A stretch of 64,000 nucleotides of DNA from Beijerinckia mobilis (GCF_000745425.1 NZ_JQJH01000006.1:1-64000), one strand, 5' to 3'; shown: positions 50,942-59,967, counted from the first letter of the stretch. Notes: a model not told the origin generated them from the sequence alone. Numbers and translations: made by a program.

Positions 50942-52540
50942 TTATTCAGCAGCGACAGTTTCGTTAACAACGTCCACCGCGACTTCGCCGGGACGGATTT
51001 CCGCGTCACCCTTGTCGACATGGGTGATGCTGCCGTCCTTGACGCCTTCGAGGTAACGCTTGAAGTAGGTGATCGCCGACTTCTCGATGAATTCGTGAGC
51101 GAATTCGTCGATCGCTTCGATGCCGGCAGCAGCCAGATCCTTCTTCGGGCAGCCGCCGATCTTGGCGACAAACACCGCATGGCAATCCTTGATCGCGCGG
51201 ATGACGGTCTCGAGAGCGTCTTCCTCGCCATAACCGCCCTGGCAGTACAGGTCGACGCGGCGGTGACCGATGAAGTGGGCGCCCTTGCCGGTGCTCAGCT
51301 CATAGATCTGGAATTCCGACGCATGGCCGAAGTGCTCGTTGATACGGCCGCTGCCCTTGGTGGCAACCGCGACGAGGATCTTGATGTCGCTGTCTTCACC
51401 AGCGAGGATCTGCAGCTCGTTGGCCTTGGCGCCGGCGACGGCATTACGCTCCTCCTCGACGCGGGCCTGATAGGCTTGACGCGTGGCAAGATCGTAGTTG
51501 ACGTCCATCTCCATGATCTTTTCGGTGGTGAACTCGGCGCTGCGGTCTTCGCCGAGAAGGCCAACGGCGTCCGCGCGGCACTGGCGGCAGTGACGCATCA
51601 TGTTCATCTCGCCTTCGCAGCTGTCCTGCAGGCGCTTCAGTTCTTGCGCCGTCGGACCACGCTGGCCGGTGAGACCGAAGACCGTGCCGTGTTCGGCGGC
51701 GGAGATCAGCGGCATGATGTTGTGAAGGAAGGCGCCACGGCCCTTAACAGCCTTGTTCACTTCCTTCAGATGCTCGTCATTGATGCCGGGGATCATGACC
51801 GAGTTGATCTTCGACAGAATGCCGCGCTCCGTCAGCATTTCGAGACCCTGCATCTGACGCTCGGTGAGAATGCGAGCGGCTTCGACGCCGGTGTAGCGCT
51901 TATGCTTGTAGAAGATCCAGGGATAGATCTTCGCGCCGACTTCCGGATCGACCATATTCACCGTGATGGTGACGTGATCGACATTGTAGCGGGCGATCGT
52001 CTCGACATGGTCGGGCAGCGTCAGACCGTTGGTGGACAGGCAGAGCTTGATGTCGGGAGCGGTCTTCGAGATGAGGTCGAAGGTCTTGAAGGTCTTTTCC
52101 GGGTTGGCGAGTGGGTCGCCCGGGCCAGCGATGCCGAGAACGGTCATCTGCGGAATGGTGGAAGCAACCGCGAGCACCTTCTTGGCGGCCTGTTCCGGTG
52201 TCAGACGCTCGGAAACGACGCCCGGACGGGATTCGTTGGCGCAATCATATTTGCGGTTGCAATAGTTGCACTGGATGTTGCAGGCCGGAGCGACCGCGAC
52301 GTGCATACGAGCGTAGTGATGATGCGCTTCTTCGCTGTAGCAGGGATGGTTCTTGACCTTTTCCCAGATTTCCGGGGGAAGATCGTTTTCACCGGCCTCA
52401 GTGCCGCAGCTCGCCTTCTTGCCGCCGTCGCTGTTGGTCTCGCACCCCTTGTGCTCGGCCATTTTCTGCATGATTTCGTCGACGTTTCCGGCGCCGGACT
52501 TGATCGCCGCTTCAGCGACTTCGCGATCTGTCAATTCCAT
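50942..52540 (-). CDS. nifB: Nitrogenase cofactor biosynthesis protein NifB
   Basis: Radical SAM enzyme of 532 residues that joins two [4Fe-4S] units with a carbide to make NifB-co, the core of FeMo-co. It has the N-terminal '[36 protein letters not shown]' region with the CxxxCxxC motif (Cys87, 91, 94), '[16 protein letters not shown]', 'LCLSTNGL', '[10 protein letters not shown]' and '[13 protein letters not shown]'. A C-terminal NifX/NafY-like domain ('[28 protein letters not shown]...[10 protein letters not shown]') is fused, as in most proteobacteria. The ATG at 52540 follows a GAGG site. A near-perfect sigma-54 promoter and a NifA site precede it. Confidence 0.97.
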   Translation of the reverse strand: MELTDREVAEAAIKSGAGNVDEIMQKMAEHKGCETNSDGGKKASCGTEAGENDLPPEIWEKVKNHPCYSEEAHHHYARMHVAVAPACNIQCNYCNRKYDCANESRPGVVSERLTPEQAAKKVLAVASTIPQMTVLGIAGPGDPLANPEKTFKTFDLISKTAPDIKLCLSTNGLTLPDHVETIARYNVDHVTITVNMVDPEVGAKIYPWIFYKHKRYTGVEAARILTERQMQGLEMLTERGILSKINSVMIPGINDEHLKEVNKAVKGRGAFLHNIMPLISAAEHGTVFGLTGQRGPTAQELKRLQDSCEGEMNMMRHCRQCRADAVGLLGEDRSAEFTTEKIMEMDVNYDLATRQAYQARVEEERNAVAGAKANELQILAGEDSDIKILVAVATKGSGRINEHFGHASEFQIYELSTGKGAHFIGHRRVDLYCQGGYGEEDALETVIRAIKDCHAVFVAKIGGCPKKDLAAAGIEAIDEFAHEFIEKSAITYFKRYLEGVKDGSITHVDKGDAEIRPGEVAVDVVNETVAAE

Positions 52541-52659
52541 TTCAAACCTCGCTTTTGGCTGGAACCTAACGGGTAAAAGGGACGCGCACCGCACTCTTCC
52601 CCCGCTGCCGATAAGCTCGTTTACGACCACGCCCAGCGCGATCGCCTGATATGCTAGTC

Positions 52660-52675
52660 AGCAACTAGCGTGCCA
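52660..52675 (-). promoter_or_regulatory. Sigma-54 (-24/-12) promoter of nifB
   Basis: Minus-strand TGGCACGCTAGTTGCT matches the consensus TGGCACG-N4-TTGCW at every fixed position. It is 120 bases before the nifB ATG. Confidence 0.93.
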
Positions 52676-52742
52676 CAAGCACCCTTAATCGCATCGGGTT
52701 CTAATCGGTTGAATCGTGGAGATTTTCTAAAGAGTGTCGGTC

Positions 52743-52758
52743 TGTACGATCAGCGACA
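52743..52758 (-). promoter_or_regulatory. NifA upstream activator site of nifB
   Basis: TGT-ACGATCAGCG-ACA, an exact TGT-N10-ACA, centred about 80 bases upstream of the nifB -24 element, the usual distance for NifA. Confidence 0.82.
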
Positions 52759-53029
52759 AGAAAATTTCGTTGCCCTGCCCTTGTCGGGAACAAAACAGAC
52801 TATGACGTGTTTTTAGGCTCTTCATCCAGATTACGCGGCGCGGCGGCCTGGCGTATCGGGTTATTTCTGGAAAGCCTTCAAAACTGCCCCGCGATAAAGC
52901 AGGACTTTCCTGCGTTTGGAAGATTGCCGACAAGAAAAGCAATCACCGAAGATGACAAACAAACAATCGCGCCAGCGGCCCATCGCTATAATAAAGCGGA
53001 CGGCCCGGGGCAGCTTTCACGGCAGAAGT

Positions 53030-53887
53030 TCAGGCGCTCGGTGACACGCCGTCTTTCGAGGCGCCAAAATGCTTCAAGACAGAGCGCCCCGCCTTTTGTT
53101 CCGCCTCCCGCAAGCGTTGAGTGACAAGATCGCGGATGATCTCTTCTTCATCATTCTGGAACAGGGCGACCTGGTCGAGGCCAATCCGTTCAGCCGCGAC
53201 AAAACGCACGCGCAAATCCGGATCATCAACAAAAAGCCCGAGACTCTCCGGCGCCATCCGTTCGGCAACATCGAGCCGCACCATCGGATGTTTATCGCGC
53301 GCCATATCGGCCAGCCGATTTTCGACAATGCGCCGGGCGACCCAGCGGCGCACGGTCGGCTCGCGATCATGCATGGCGATCGGCAAAAGATCGGGCGATA
53401 ATTTGCGCACGATCACGACACGGACATGATAGTCGGAATCCGACAAACGAGCGATCAACGCCTGCCCTTCCATTTTCAGGGCAACACCGATCCGCACACG
53501 CCGATCCGGATCCTCTGCGAGATGCTTGACCCGTTCATAAGGCAGGCGCGCCACGACGGTCATCCGGACTTCGGGTTCGAGATCATTAACCAGGGAGGCG
53601 ACCCGAAACAGCGAGGCATGTTTGGCGGCGACAGCACGTAATTCAAAATAAGGATGATCGAGAAAGCCGTCGGCGAGATCGGGATGTTTGCGCAGGAAGC
53701 GATCCATATGCTTGATGCGCCTGTCCTTGATGCAGCTATGCGCCGGCCGGCACTGATCATCTTCAAGAAAGGCACGATGCGGACAATTGCCACATTCGAC
53801 CGGCAGGCCGAGCCAATCGAGCGCCGGATCCTGTTCCGCATCCATGATCATCTCCCGGGCATCTTCGGACACAAAAACGCCGGCCAT
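53030..53887 (-). CDS. LRV protein with Fe-S cysteine motif, copy 2
   Basis: A 285-residue homologue of the LRV protein at 48950-49747. Cysteines at 32, 35, 46 and 52 repeat the C-x2-C-x10-C-x5-C pattern ('ECGNCPHRAFLEDDQCRPAHSC'), and the same lead-in 'HMDRFLRKHPDLADGFLDHPYFELRAVAAKHA' precedes about eight solenoid repeats with 'DxxxxVRxxVAxR' cores. Sequence identity to copy 1 is moderate, so the duplication is not recent. It follows a ferredoxin gene under its own sigma-54 promoter, so both LRV genes are paired with an FdxN-type ferredoxin. Methionines at 53851 and 53845 are alternative starts. Function unknown. Confidence 0.87.
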   Translation of the reverse strand: MAGVFVSEDAREMIMDAEQDPALDWLGLPVECGNCPHRAFLEDDQCRPAHSCIKDRRIKHMDRFLRKHPDLADGFLDHPYFELRAVAAKHASLFRVASLVNDLEPEVRMTVVARLPYERVKHLAEDPDRRVRIGVALKMEGQALIARLSDSDYHVRVVIVRKLSPDLLPIAMHDREPTVRRWVARRIVENRLADMARDKHPMVRLDVAERMAPESLGLFVDDPDLRVRFVAAERIGLDQVALFQNDEEEIIRDLVTQRLREAEQKAGRSVLKHFGASKDGVSPSA

Positions 53888-53939
53888 GCGTGCGGCAGGC
53901 CGGCGTCCATATCAAACAGGCGTGAGCCGTCGAATGAAA

Positions 53940-54134
53940 TTACGCGGGGACGCAGGTCTGCGGAACCGGGCAGACGCTATCGCATTGCGGATGATCGAAC
54001 TCACCTTCGCATTCAGTGCACTTCTTGGGGTCGATGACATAGGTCTCGTTCTTGAACGAGATCGCGGCATTCGGGCATTCGAATTCGCAAGCACCGCAGA
54101 CGGTGCACTGGGAAGCGATGATCTTGTAGGACAT
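53940..54134 (-). CDS. Second FdxN-type 2[4Fe-4S] ferredoxin
   Basis: A 64-residue ferredoxin with '[12 protein letters not shown]' and '[23 protein letters not shown]', the same arrangement as fdxN behind nifB, including the extended second motif with the extra cysteine. It would carry electrons at low potential for nitrogen fixation. It heads a two-gene unit with the second LRV gene, 52 bases away, and is preceded by its own sigma-54 promoter and NifA site. The two ferredoxins differ enough to be distinct carriers. Confidence 0.92.
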   Translation of the reverse strand: MSYKIIASQCTVCGACEFECPNAAISFKNETYVIDPKKCTECEGEFDHPQCDSVCPVPQTCVPA

Positions 54135-54261
54135 GCTCTATTCTCCTCACAAAAGATACCCAGTCGACAAGGTCGCGTCCCGACTGGAAAGTAAAGTCAA
54201 ACTGGGCGGCACCGTCTCTCGTCGATGATGGCGGACCGGGACAGACACCTGCAACCCGGGC

Positions 54262-54277
54262 AGCAAATCCCATACCA
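54262..54277 (-). promoter_or_regulatory. Sigma-54 promoter of the second ferredoxin-LRV unit
   Basis: Minus-strand TGGTATGGGATTTGCT has GG-N10-GC spacing and an exact TTGCT -12 element; two bases differ in the -24 box. It lies 128 bases before the ferredoxin ATG. Confidence 0.75.
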
Positions 54278-54360
54278 CCTACCAATGCATTGATTTTCCT
54301 TGCAACACATTCAATGCGGTGGGTGTGAAAGCGACGCCTCTCTTATTTTGAATTGGTCTA

Positions 54361-54376
54361 TGTCAGACTCGCGACA
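54361..54376 (-). promoter_or_regulatory. NifA upstream activator site of the ferredoxin-LRV unit
   Basis: TGT-CAGACTCGCG-ACA, an exact TGT-N10-ACA, about 84 bases upstream of the -24 element and just behind the end of nifA. Confidence 0.75.
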
Positions 54377-54414
54377 GCCCGCCAAGTCCCTTTCGGCCGA
54401 AGCCGCACGATTCT

Positions 54415-56427
54415 TTAGAATTTCTTGATCTCGATACCGTGCTTGCGCAGCGCATAGCCGATCTGGCGAGGGGTGAGCCCCATGATGCGCGCCGCCTTGG
54501 CCTGCACCCAGCCAGCTTTTTCCATAGCCTCGAGCAGACGGGCACGTTCCGTATCGCCATAACCCGAATCCTGGACGCCGATATAATCCTCTCTGGGGTC
54601 ATAGGCCTGCGGCGCGGAAGCGGAGGGCGCGACCGGAGCCGGCATAGACGGTGGCGGCGCATAAGGAGCGGCAGGAGGCACGGAAGACACGCCGCCAGCC
54701 CCGGAAACGGCATGAGGCGTGCCGCCCTGTGGGGAAGCATCATGCGCATGGCTGCCATAAGGCGGTGTTCCGGTCGGCGGATAATAATGTGGCTCGGGAT
54801 AGCCGGCGGCAGCCCCTGCCCCATTGCCCGCATAGCCGGGCGGCGGCGCTATCGGAGGCGCATAGCCGTCCTGTGTTTGCGGATGCGTCAGGCGCGGCGC
54901 ATCGGCCTGATAGGGATGATGAGGAAGTTCGGCATGCCCCGGCATGCCGAAAGGACCAAGGCCGCCGACCGATTTCGACCAGGCATCCGCCGTGGTCTTG
55001 CCTTTCCACAGAGTCGCGGAGAGGCATTGATCCTGCCCGCAGGCAAAATCCGCGGCGACAATGGCTTCACCCGCGGCAAAAGTCGCGGTCCGCTGGACGC
55101 AATTTTCGAGTTCGCGGACATTGCCCGGGAAATAGCAGGATTTCAGAACTTCCATCGCCTGTTTGCTGAAGACCAGCTGGCGTCCGTTGTCCTCATTGAA
55201 TTGTTCAAGAAAGCGCGCGGCGAGCAGGGGAATGTCGCTGGAGCGTTCGCGCAAGGGCGGCAGGATGACCGGCACGACGCTGATGCGATAATAGAGGTCG
55301 GCGCGGAATTCTCCGTTGCGCACGGCTTCTTCGAGATTCTTGTTGGTCGCGGTAATGAGGCGTACATCGGTCTTGATCGTGCGCGTACCGCCAACCCGCT
55401 CGAACTCGCCCTCCTGGAGGACGCGCAGGAGCTTGGCCTGGAACGACAACGAAATTTCGCCGATCTCGTCGAGGAACAGCGTTCCGCCATCGGCCAGTTC
55501 GAAACGGCCCTTGCGCGTCGCCACGGCGCCCGTGAAGGCGCCCTTTTCATGGCCGAACAATTCCGATTCGAGCACGCTTTCGGCAAGCGCCGCGCAATTG
55601 ACCTTGACGAAGGCATGCGAGGCGCGGGGCGACATTTCATGCAGCGCGCGGGCAAAAAGCTCCTTGCCGGTGCCGGATTCGCCGCGCAGCAACATGGTGG
55701 CGTTCGAACGCGCAACGATGGAAATCTTGTCGAGGACGGCGCGGATCGCCGGGCTTTCCCCAATGATGCCGGAAGCGCGTGCCTTGCTCGCGGGCATCGG
55801 CTGCAATTTGGTGATTTCCTTTTGCAGGCGATGGCTTTCCTCAATCAGACGATCACGGTCGCGTGCGACAACACGATGCAATTTGACGGTCTGGCCGATC
55901 AGATTGGCGATCATGACGAGGAAACGCACATCCGAATCGAAACGGAAGATGCTTTCTCCATCCCAGATGCGATCGACCGTCAGCGTCCCGACGACACGGT
56001 CTCCGGCGCGGATCGGCACGCCCATGAAGGAAACTTTGGCGCCCCCCAAAGACAAAGCGGCGACGTCATTCGCATCGAAAAGTTCGTGGTCCGCGACATT
56101 ATGCACGACGAGCGGGACGGCGGTGGCGACGATCTGACCGATCGCCCGCTCGGGATACCGTTGCGGAGCGGCCATCGCCTCTTCCGTCCATCCAGCACCG
56201 ACGGCGACCTCCGGCCCGCCGTCATCGGCAAGCAGCACGATCGTGCCATGCCGCATCTGGAGGAAAGACGAAAGAAGGTTGAGGACATTGGCGAGCGTCG
56301 TTTCGAGACGCGTCGGAGCCGTCAGGATTTTCGAGATTTCATAAACACCGATAAGCGCGATTTCACTGAGCTGGATACGATGGGACGGCACTGCTTTGGC
56401 TGTTTCCGCATGCGTATGATCATTCAT
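54415..56427 (-). CDS. nifA: Nif-specific transcriptional activator NifA
   Basis: Sigma-54-dependent activator, 670 residues from the ATG at 56427, which has GGGAG eight bases upstream (the frame opens at 56499). The N-terminal GAF domain starts '[36 protein letters not shown]'. The AAA+ domain has Walker A 'GESGTGKE', the sigma-54 contact '[11 protein letters not shown]' and Walker B '[11 protein letters not shown]'. At its end 'ENCVQR...FACGQDQC' gives the C-x4-C redox motif of oxygen-sensitive alphaproteobacterial NifA. A Pro/Gly/Ala-rich linker of about 160 residues, far longer than usual, precedes the C-terminal HTH '[24 protein letters not shown]'. It activates the promoters listed nearby in low oxygen. 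Confidence 0.96.
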   Translation of the reverse strand: MNDHTHAETAKAVPSHRIQLSEIALIGVYEISKILTAPTRLETTLANVLNLLSSFLQMRHGTIVLLADDGGPEVAVGAGWTEEAMAAPQRYPERAIGQIVATAVPLVVHNVADHELFDANDVAALSLGGAKVSFMGVPIRAGDRVVGTLTVDRIWDGESIFRFDSDVRFLVMIANLIGQTVKLHRVVARDRDRLIEESHRLQKEITKLQPMPASKARASGIIGESPAIRAVLDKISIVARSNATMLLRGESGTGKELFARALHEMSPRASHAFVKVNCAALAESVLESELFGHEKGAFTGAVATRKGRFELADGGTLFLDEIGEISLSFQAKLLRVLQEGEFERVGGTRTIKTDVRLITATNKNLEEAVRNGEFRADLYYRISVVPVILPPLRERSSDIPLLAARFLEQFNEDNGRQLVFSKQAMEVLKSCYFPGNVRELENCVQRTATFAAGEAIVAADFACGQDQCLSATLWKGKTTADAWSKSVGGLGPFGMPGHAELPHHPYQADAPRLTHPQTQDGYAPPIAPPPGYAGNGAGAAAGYPEPHYYPPTGTPPYGSHAHDASPQGGTPHAVSGAGGVSSVPPAAPYAPPPSMPAPVAPSASAPQAYDPREDYIGVQDSGYGDTERARLLEAMEKAGWVQAKAARIMGLTPRQIGYALRKHGIEIKKF

Positions 56428-57193
56428 CGGGCGGTCTCCCAATGGGGGCGCAGACGGCGCACTCCCAAGCCTCGAAGGCTGCATACAATGTTCCGGCACA
56501 TTGAGATCCGACGCGCCGGCCGACAGGAATTGCTCGCGCTCTCAAAACTTCGCCCCGCAGATCGTTTTGAGCCGAGCGTTCCGGATATATCCAGAACGCT
56601 CTAGAACATTTTCCAACGACGGTGAATCGCTTCGCGATTCCATTGCGTAAAAAATGCTCTGATTGTTTTGAGCCGACGCGCCTAAGAGCGGTCTCGCAAG
56701 AGATGGCGATCAGCGCCATACGATTTATGAAAAAACAGGAACCAGGGCGGTGGGCCGATTGGCGAGCCAGCCCTCAGACCATCTTTGGTGAACCTTTTGG
56801 CGAACCAGCGCGTAGGATCTCATGGAAGCGGGCCGAAAACGGAACCCCATACGCAGGCTTACGTAGGGGAACTGACAAACAGTCGGTTTCATATCAGACT
56901 GATACCGAATACCTTGCGCTTCCTTTTGATTTTGTCAAATACGAAACAGATATTTGCCGAACATTTGGTCAGAAAGCCTTCACAACTGGCAAGATTCGTC
57001 ACTTTACTCGAATATTGAGCCTTCTTGTGACGAAAGCGACAAAAATCCCGTCACAGGATCGCCGTGAAATCTTCTTGAAAAATCCTCTTCGAAATTTCTT
57101 GAAATTTCATAGCGCAAGGGGGGCCTGCTCCGGGGACAGGCCAGTTTCCCGCATAATGCGTCAAGAAGAGATGGTTGGAAGGATAGGTAGATC
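56428..57193. other. Upstream region of nifA
   Basis: About 770 bases between nifA and the FtrD-like gene. No credible coding frame is seen. It contains composite repeat copy C (56571-56685). An isolated TGT-N10-ACA at 57026-57041 has no sigma-54 box at the right distance. The nifA promoter could not be identified. Confidence 0.45.
56571..56685. repeat. Composite intergenic repeat, copy C
   Basis: The dyad GAGCGTTC/GAACGCTC around CGGATATATCCA is followed by AGAACATTTTCCAACG and the dyad GAATCG-cttcg-CGATTC, then AAAAAATGCTC. Both modules match copies A and B but in swapped order. It lies about 150-250 bases upstream of nifA. Confidence 0.75.
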
Positions 57194-58696
57194 TCACCAG
57201 ATCCAGAACATCAACGCCCAACTGTAGACGCCAATTGCAGCCGCAGCGGCGACACCGAGCGTCGCGCCAAGACGCCGGACCAAAATGGCAGGTTGCAATT
57301 GCCCGCCGTTCGTAACCACACCCGCCAGACGCCGGCCCGACACTTCAAACGCGAGCCACACGCACCAGAGGAACGCGCCGGCAAGAAGCGCCTCACGCAG
57401 TTCCGGCAGGAAAGGGATGATCATTCCTTCCGCCTTGAGCAAGGTCACTGTCGTCGCGCTGAGACCAAGAAACACGCCGCAGCCCGCCATCGGGATCAGG
57501 CATTGCGCGAGATGATGAAAACGTGCGGCGAACCGATCCGCCGACGAGGTGGCGCCGAGACAAAGAGCGGCAAAGGCCAGACCAAGTGAGATTGCTACTC
57601 CGAGGATGAGCGCCGTGGCGAAAATGTAGAAGAGCAGCACGCCCCCATCGAGCAGGGTCATCGTATCGTTCTGTTGCGGATAATGGGTCAGGATCCACCA
57701 CGGCGGCTCGATCTCGAGCGGCCAGGTGATGTCGTGATCAATCAGCCAGGTCGCCGCCGCCTGTTTGATATCGATATACCAGGGGCTCGCGGACCAATGG
57801 AACGCACCGGTGGCGACACCCATGAGCCCGAAGATGATCAGCAGCGTCTCCCACGGCCGGGGCGTATCGCCAGCAACGGTCACGATCTCCGCATCAGGAG
57901 AACGCGGGCTGCAGGCAATGGCGTCGCGAAAATCACTGCACCGGCCGCACATGTGACATTCCGACGCTCCGCGCATGGTGCGGATCGCGACGAGCGGCGC
58001 ACAATTCACGGCATGAACACCAAGATCGCCGGACTTTTGTGAGCGCGTCCAGGCGTCCTGATCGACCTTGAAATGGACTGGCGCCAATTTCGTCAGAAGG
58101 CCGAACACGCCATTGACCGGACAGAGATAATGGCACCACACACGTTTGTTCTTGCCATAAAGATAGCCGATCACCATCGCGCCCGCCGTCGAACCGCCGA
58201 GAATCAGCAGAACCGGCATCGGATATTGATAGATGCTGAGCATCTGGCCATAGACCGTCGTGCAGACGAAAGCGACGAAAGGCCAGCCCTTCCAGCGGAT
58301 CCAGCGCGGCACGGCCAGCCCGAGACCGACCCGGCTCACGGCCTCCGTCAGCGCCCCTTCAGGACAAAAAACCCCGCACCATGTGCGCCCGACCAGCACC
58401 ATGCTGACGAGAACGAAGGGCCACCAGATGCCCCAGAAAGCAAATTGCGCGAAAACGGTCAGATTGTTCCACATCGAGGCGGTGCGCCCCGGCAGCGGCA
58501 GAAAAGCCGGCACGGCCACGAGCGCAAGATAGACACAAACCACCAGCCATTGCAGTTTCTGGATCAGGCTTTGATGCCGCCTCAGCCATTCGCCATAAGC
58601 ATGCGTATAACGCCGCACGAGATTCCCATGCCTATGCGACAGGCCGGTGGATTGGTCCGGCACCGGATCCCGTCCGACTGAACTCAACGACGCCAT
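57194..58696 (-). CDS. FtrD-like membrane polyferredoxin (NosR/NapH family)
   Basis: A 500-residue membrane protein with about ten helices and three cysteine motifs: 'TWCGVFCPEGALTE', 'VWCHYLCPVNGVFG' and 'CHMCGRCSDFRDAIACSP'. These are the Fe-S motifs of NosR/NapH-type electron-transfer proteins. Paired with an FtrB-like cupredoxin gene upstream, it best fits FtrD of the FtrABCD ferrous-iron uptake system of Brucella and Bordetella, in which FtrD handles electrons from iron oxidation during uptake. FtrC (permease) and FtrA (P19) are missing. ATG at 58696 is preferred to the GTG at 58738. It ends 0.7 kb before nifA. A NosR-like regulatory role is an alternative. Confidence 0.72.
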   Translation of the reverse strand: MASLSSVGRDPVPDQSTGLSHRHGNLVRRYTHAYGEWLRRHQSLIQKLQWLVVCVYLALVAVPAFLPLPGRTASMWNNLTVFAQFAFWGIWWPFVLVSMVLVGRTWCGVFCPEGALTEAVSRVGLGLAVPRWIRWKGWPFVAFVCTTVYGQMLSIYQYPMPVLLILGGSTAGAMVIGYLYGKNKRVWCHYLCPVNGVFGLLTKLAPVHFKVDQDAWTRSQKSGDLGVHAVNCAPLVAIRTMRGASECHMCGRCSDFRDAIACSPRSPDAEIVTVAGDTPRPWETLLIIFGLMGVATGAFHWSASPWYIDIKQAAATWLIDHDITWPLEIEPPWWILTHYPQQNDTMTLLDGGVLLFYIFATALILGVAISLGLAFAALCLGATSSADRFAARFHHLAQCLIPMAGCGVFLGLSATTVTLLKAEGMIIPFLPELREALLAGAFLWCVWLAFEVSGRRLAGVVTNGGQLQPAILVRRLGATLGVAAAAAIGVYSWALMFWIW

Positions 58697-58847
58697 GGTG
58701 GTCCCATTCAAAATCTGGAAGACAGAACCGGCCGGCACGATCGCCAGAAGCCGTTCGATCCCTCCTCAGCATCACACACCGGATGATTGTCTGCCTGTCC
58801 GGTTCGACGAGCGACACGGCTCTCTCTGTGAGCCCGGCCTAGATTTG

Positions 58848-58883
58848 CGAGCGGAACGGTTCCGGATAGATCCGAAACGCTCC
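58848..58883. repeat. Palindrome related to module 2 of the composite repeat
   Basis: GAGCGGAACGGTTCCGGATA and GATCCGAAACGCTC form an imperfect dyad close to GAGCGTTCCGGATATATCC of copy C at 56571-56604. Confidence 0.65.
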
Positions 58884-58910
58884 AAGCACCCTTGCTTAAC
58901 TGAAGCCACA

Positions 58911-58941
58911 ATTGATCTTGCTTCTGAAAAGCAAAATCAAT
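58911..58941. repeat. Inverted repeat ATTGAT-c-TTGCTT / AAGCAA-a-ATCAAT
   Basis: Near-perfect 12-bp arms, each with one unpaired base, around CTGAA-type loop. No second copy was noticed in the window. Confidence 0.6.
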
Positions 58942-58960
58942 GCTGCCCCGATTTATATGT

Positions 58961-58986
58961 GCAAGCAAGCTTTGGAAAGTTTGCCT
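58961..58986. repeat. Palindrome family P3, second copy
   Basis: GCAAGCAAGCTTTGGAAAGT followed by TTGCCT is the reverse complement of the 12561-12587 element with about two differences. Confidence 0.65.
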
Positions 58987-59000
58987 ATACGAGGTCTTCT

Positions 59001-59022
59001 TGATCCCAACCTGTTGGGATCA
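59001..59022. repeat. Perfect palindrome TGATCCCAAC-ct-GTTGGGATCA (family P4)
   Basis: Ten-base perfect arms. Copies are at 35559-35580 (one change) and 19561-19580 (second arm decayed). Confidence 0.75.
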
Positions 59023-59158
59023 AGAAATTCGGCAGAGAGCCACCGCCCCGCCATTGCGGGGCCAAGTCTCAACAAAGCGCATCACTTCCACGCTAGCCTT
59101 GCCCCAAGGCCAGCAAACCACAGACCATCTGGACCCGGTGCCATCAGTTTATTCGGCG

Positions 59159-59506
59159 TTATTTGGCCACCAGCACTGCCTTGGGCGCTTCGGGATGAAA
59201 ATCGTCAAAGAAGGGATATTCTCCCGGATCCAGCCGATTGATGACAAGAACCGTCACCACTCCTGGTGCGAGCACTTTTTCCTTGCGTAATTCCGTGCTC
59301 TCGAATTCCGCCGGGGTTACGCCCGAATTCTTCAACTCGATCCGAAACCGGCGATCGGCCGGAACCTCGAGCCGCAGCGGCGTGACCTTGCCGTCATTGA
59401 ACTCAATCGCGAAAGTCGGCGGCTCTTCCGCCCGGGCAGCACCAGGCAGAAAGCCGATCCAGGAAAGAACGACAAGAAAAAGCGAAATCGAGAGACGTAC
59501 CCACAC
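59159..59506 (-). CDS. FtrB-like periplasmic cupredoxin-domain protein
   Basis: A 115-residue exported protein. A signal peptide ends at about residue 26 (PGAARA-EE). The mature part is a single cupredoxin-like domain: 'FAIEFNDGKVTPLRLEVPADRRFRIELKNSGVTPAEFESTELRKEKVLAPGVVTVLVINRLDPGEYPFFDDFHP'-type content, with the EFESxxLxxEKV block of the EfeO/FtrB cupredoxin group. The classical copper ligands of blue copper proteins are not all present; Glu and His residues probably bind iron or copper. In Brucella and Bordetella FtrB oxidises ferrous iron for the permease FtrC. Here it stands 460 bases upstream of the FtrD-like gene with no FtrA or FtrC. Confidence 0.78.
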   Translation of the reverse strand: MWVRLSISLFLVVLSWIGFLPGAARAEEPPTFAIEFNDGKVTPLRLEVPADRRFRIELKNSGVTPAEFESTELRKEKVLAPGVVTVLVINRLDPGEYPFFDDFHPEAPKAVLVAK

Positions 59507-59967
59507 GACGAGACCGTCCTTACCACAACCAACAATTCGAGAGACCGACTCACGCCGGCGGCCGGAGGATCATTTGAGGATGATCCCGCCAAGATCAACG
59601 GGAAACCGGCAATTTAAAACCGACATTCTGAAACCATTATGGGCATTGCCGAAGCAGGCACCCAACGGACTGGCGCCAGCCTGCTTCCGACTTTGCATGA
59701 CACTGAAAGATTGAAGGGTTCAGGTCAGCTCCACCCGTATTCTTCAGGCCAGTCAGCATCGAATACGCTCAGCGTATCCCTCTTTATTTAGGCGATACGG
59801 AGAGGAATAACCAGATCGGCACCATAAAATTCATCGCTTTCCTTTTCACATTCACGATAAACCTGAGCCATTGAATAGAAACATTCTAAAACTGTCTCCG
59901 CAATGCTTGCGAATACTTCACATAAGGTCGCCTATTGGAGCTCATTGAACACCGGAGAGAGTGACGG
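59507..59967. other. Gap between FtrB-like gene and cobC
   Basis: 460 bases without a credible gene. No B12-box or cobalamin riboswitch-like folding was recognised, and no strong terminator follows cobC. Confidence 0.35.

Larger units (their letters stand above)
58697..59158. other. Palindrome-rich gap between FtrD-like and FtrB-like genes
   Basis: Some 460 bases with no gene. Four different dyads are packed in 58848-59022 (listed separately). In complete Ftr loci the FTR1-type permease gene ftrC lies between these two genes; no trace of it is recognisable here. Confidence 0.6.

Noticed and set aside
51020-52576. 518-codon open frame antisense to nifB
   Set aside because: Mirror frame of nifB with no independent ribosome site or domain.
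54439-56604. 721-codon open frame antisense to nifA
   Set aside because: A shadow of a GC-rich gene; the encoded peptide is Arg/His-rich without any domain.
56925-56939. TTTGATTTTGTCAAA upstream of nifA as a FixK/FNR box
   Set aside because: Half-site spacing is one base short of TTGAT-N4-ATCAA and no promoter is seen nearby.
57026-57041. TGT-GACGAAAGCG-ACA as a NifA site for nifA
   Set aside because: It lies 600 bases from nifA and no GG-N10-GC sigma-54 box is found at the proper distance; a chance match in a gap of this size is fairly likely.
56622-57227. 201-codon open frame on the plus strand upstream of nifA
   Set aside because: No conserved motif, no good start, and it runs through the composite repeat; typical chance frame.
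59507-59967. Cobalamin riboswitch near the cob genes
   Set aside because: No B12-box-like core could be recognised in this gap or between cobC and cbiB.
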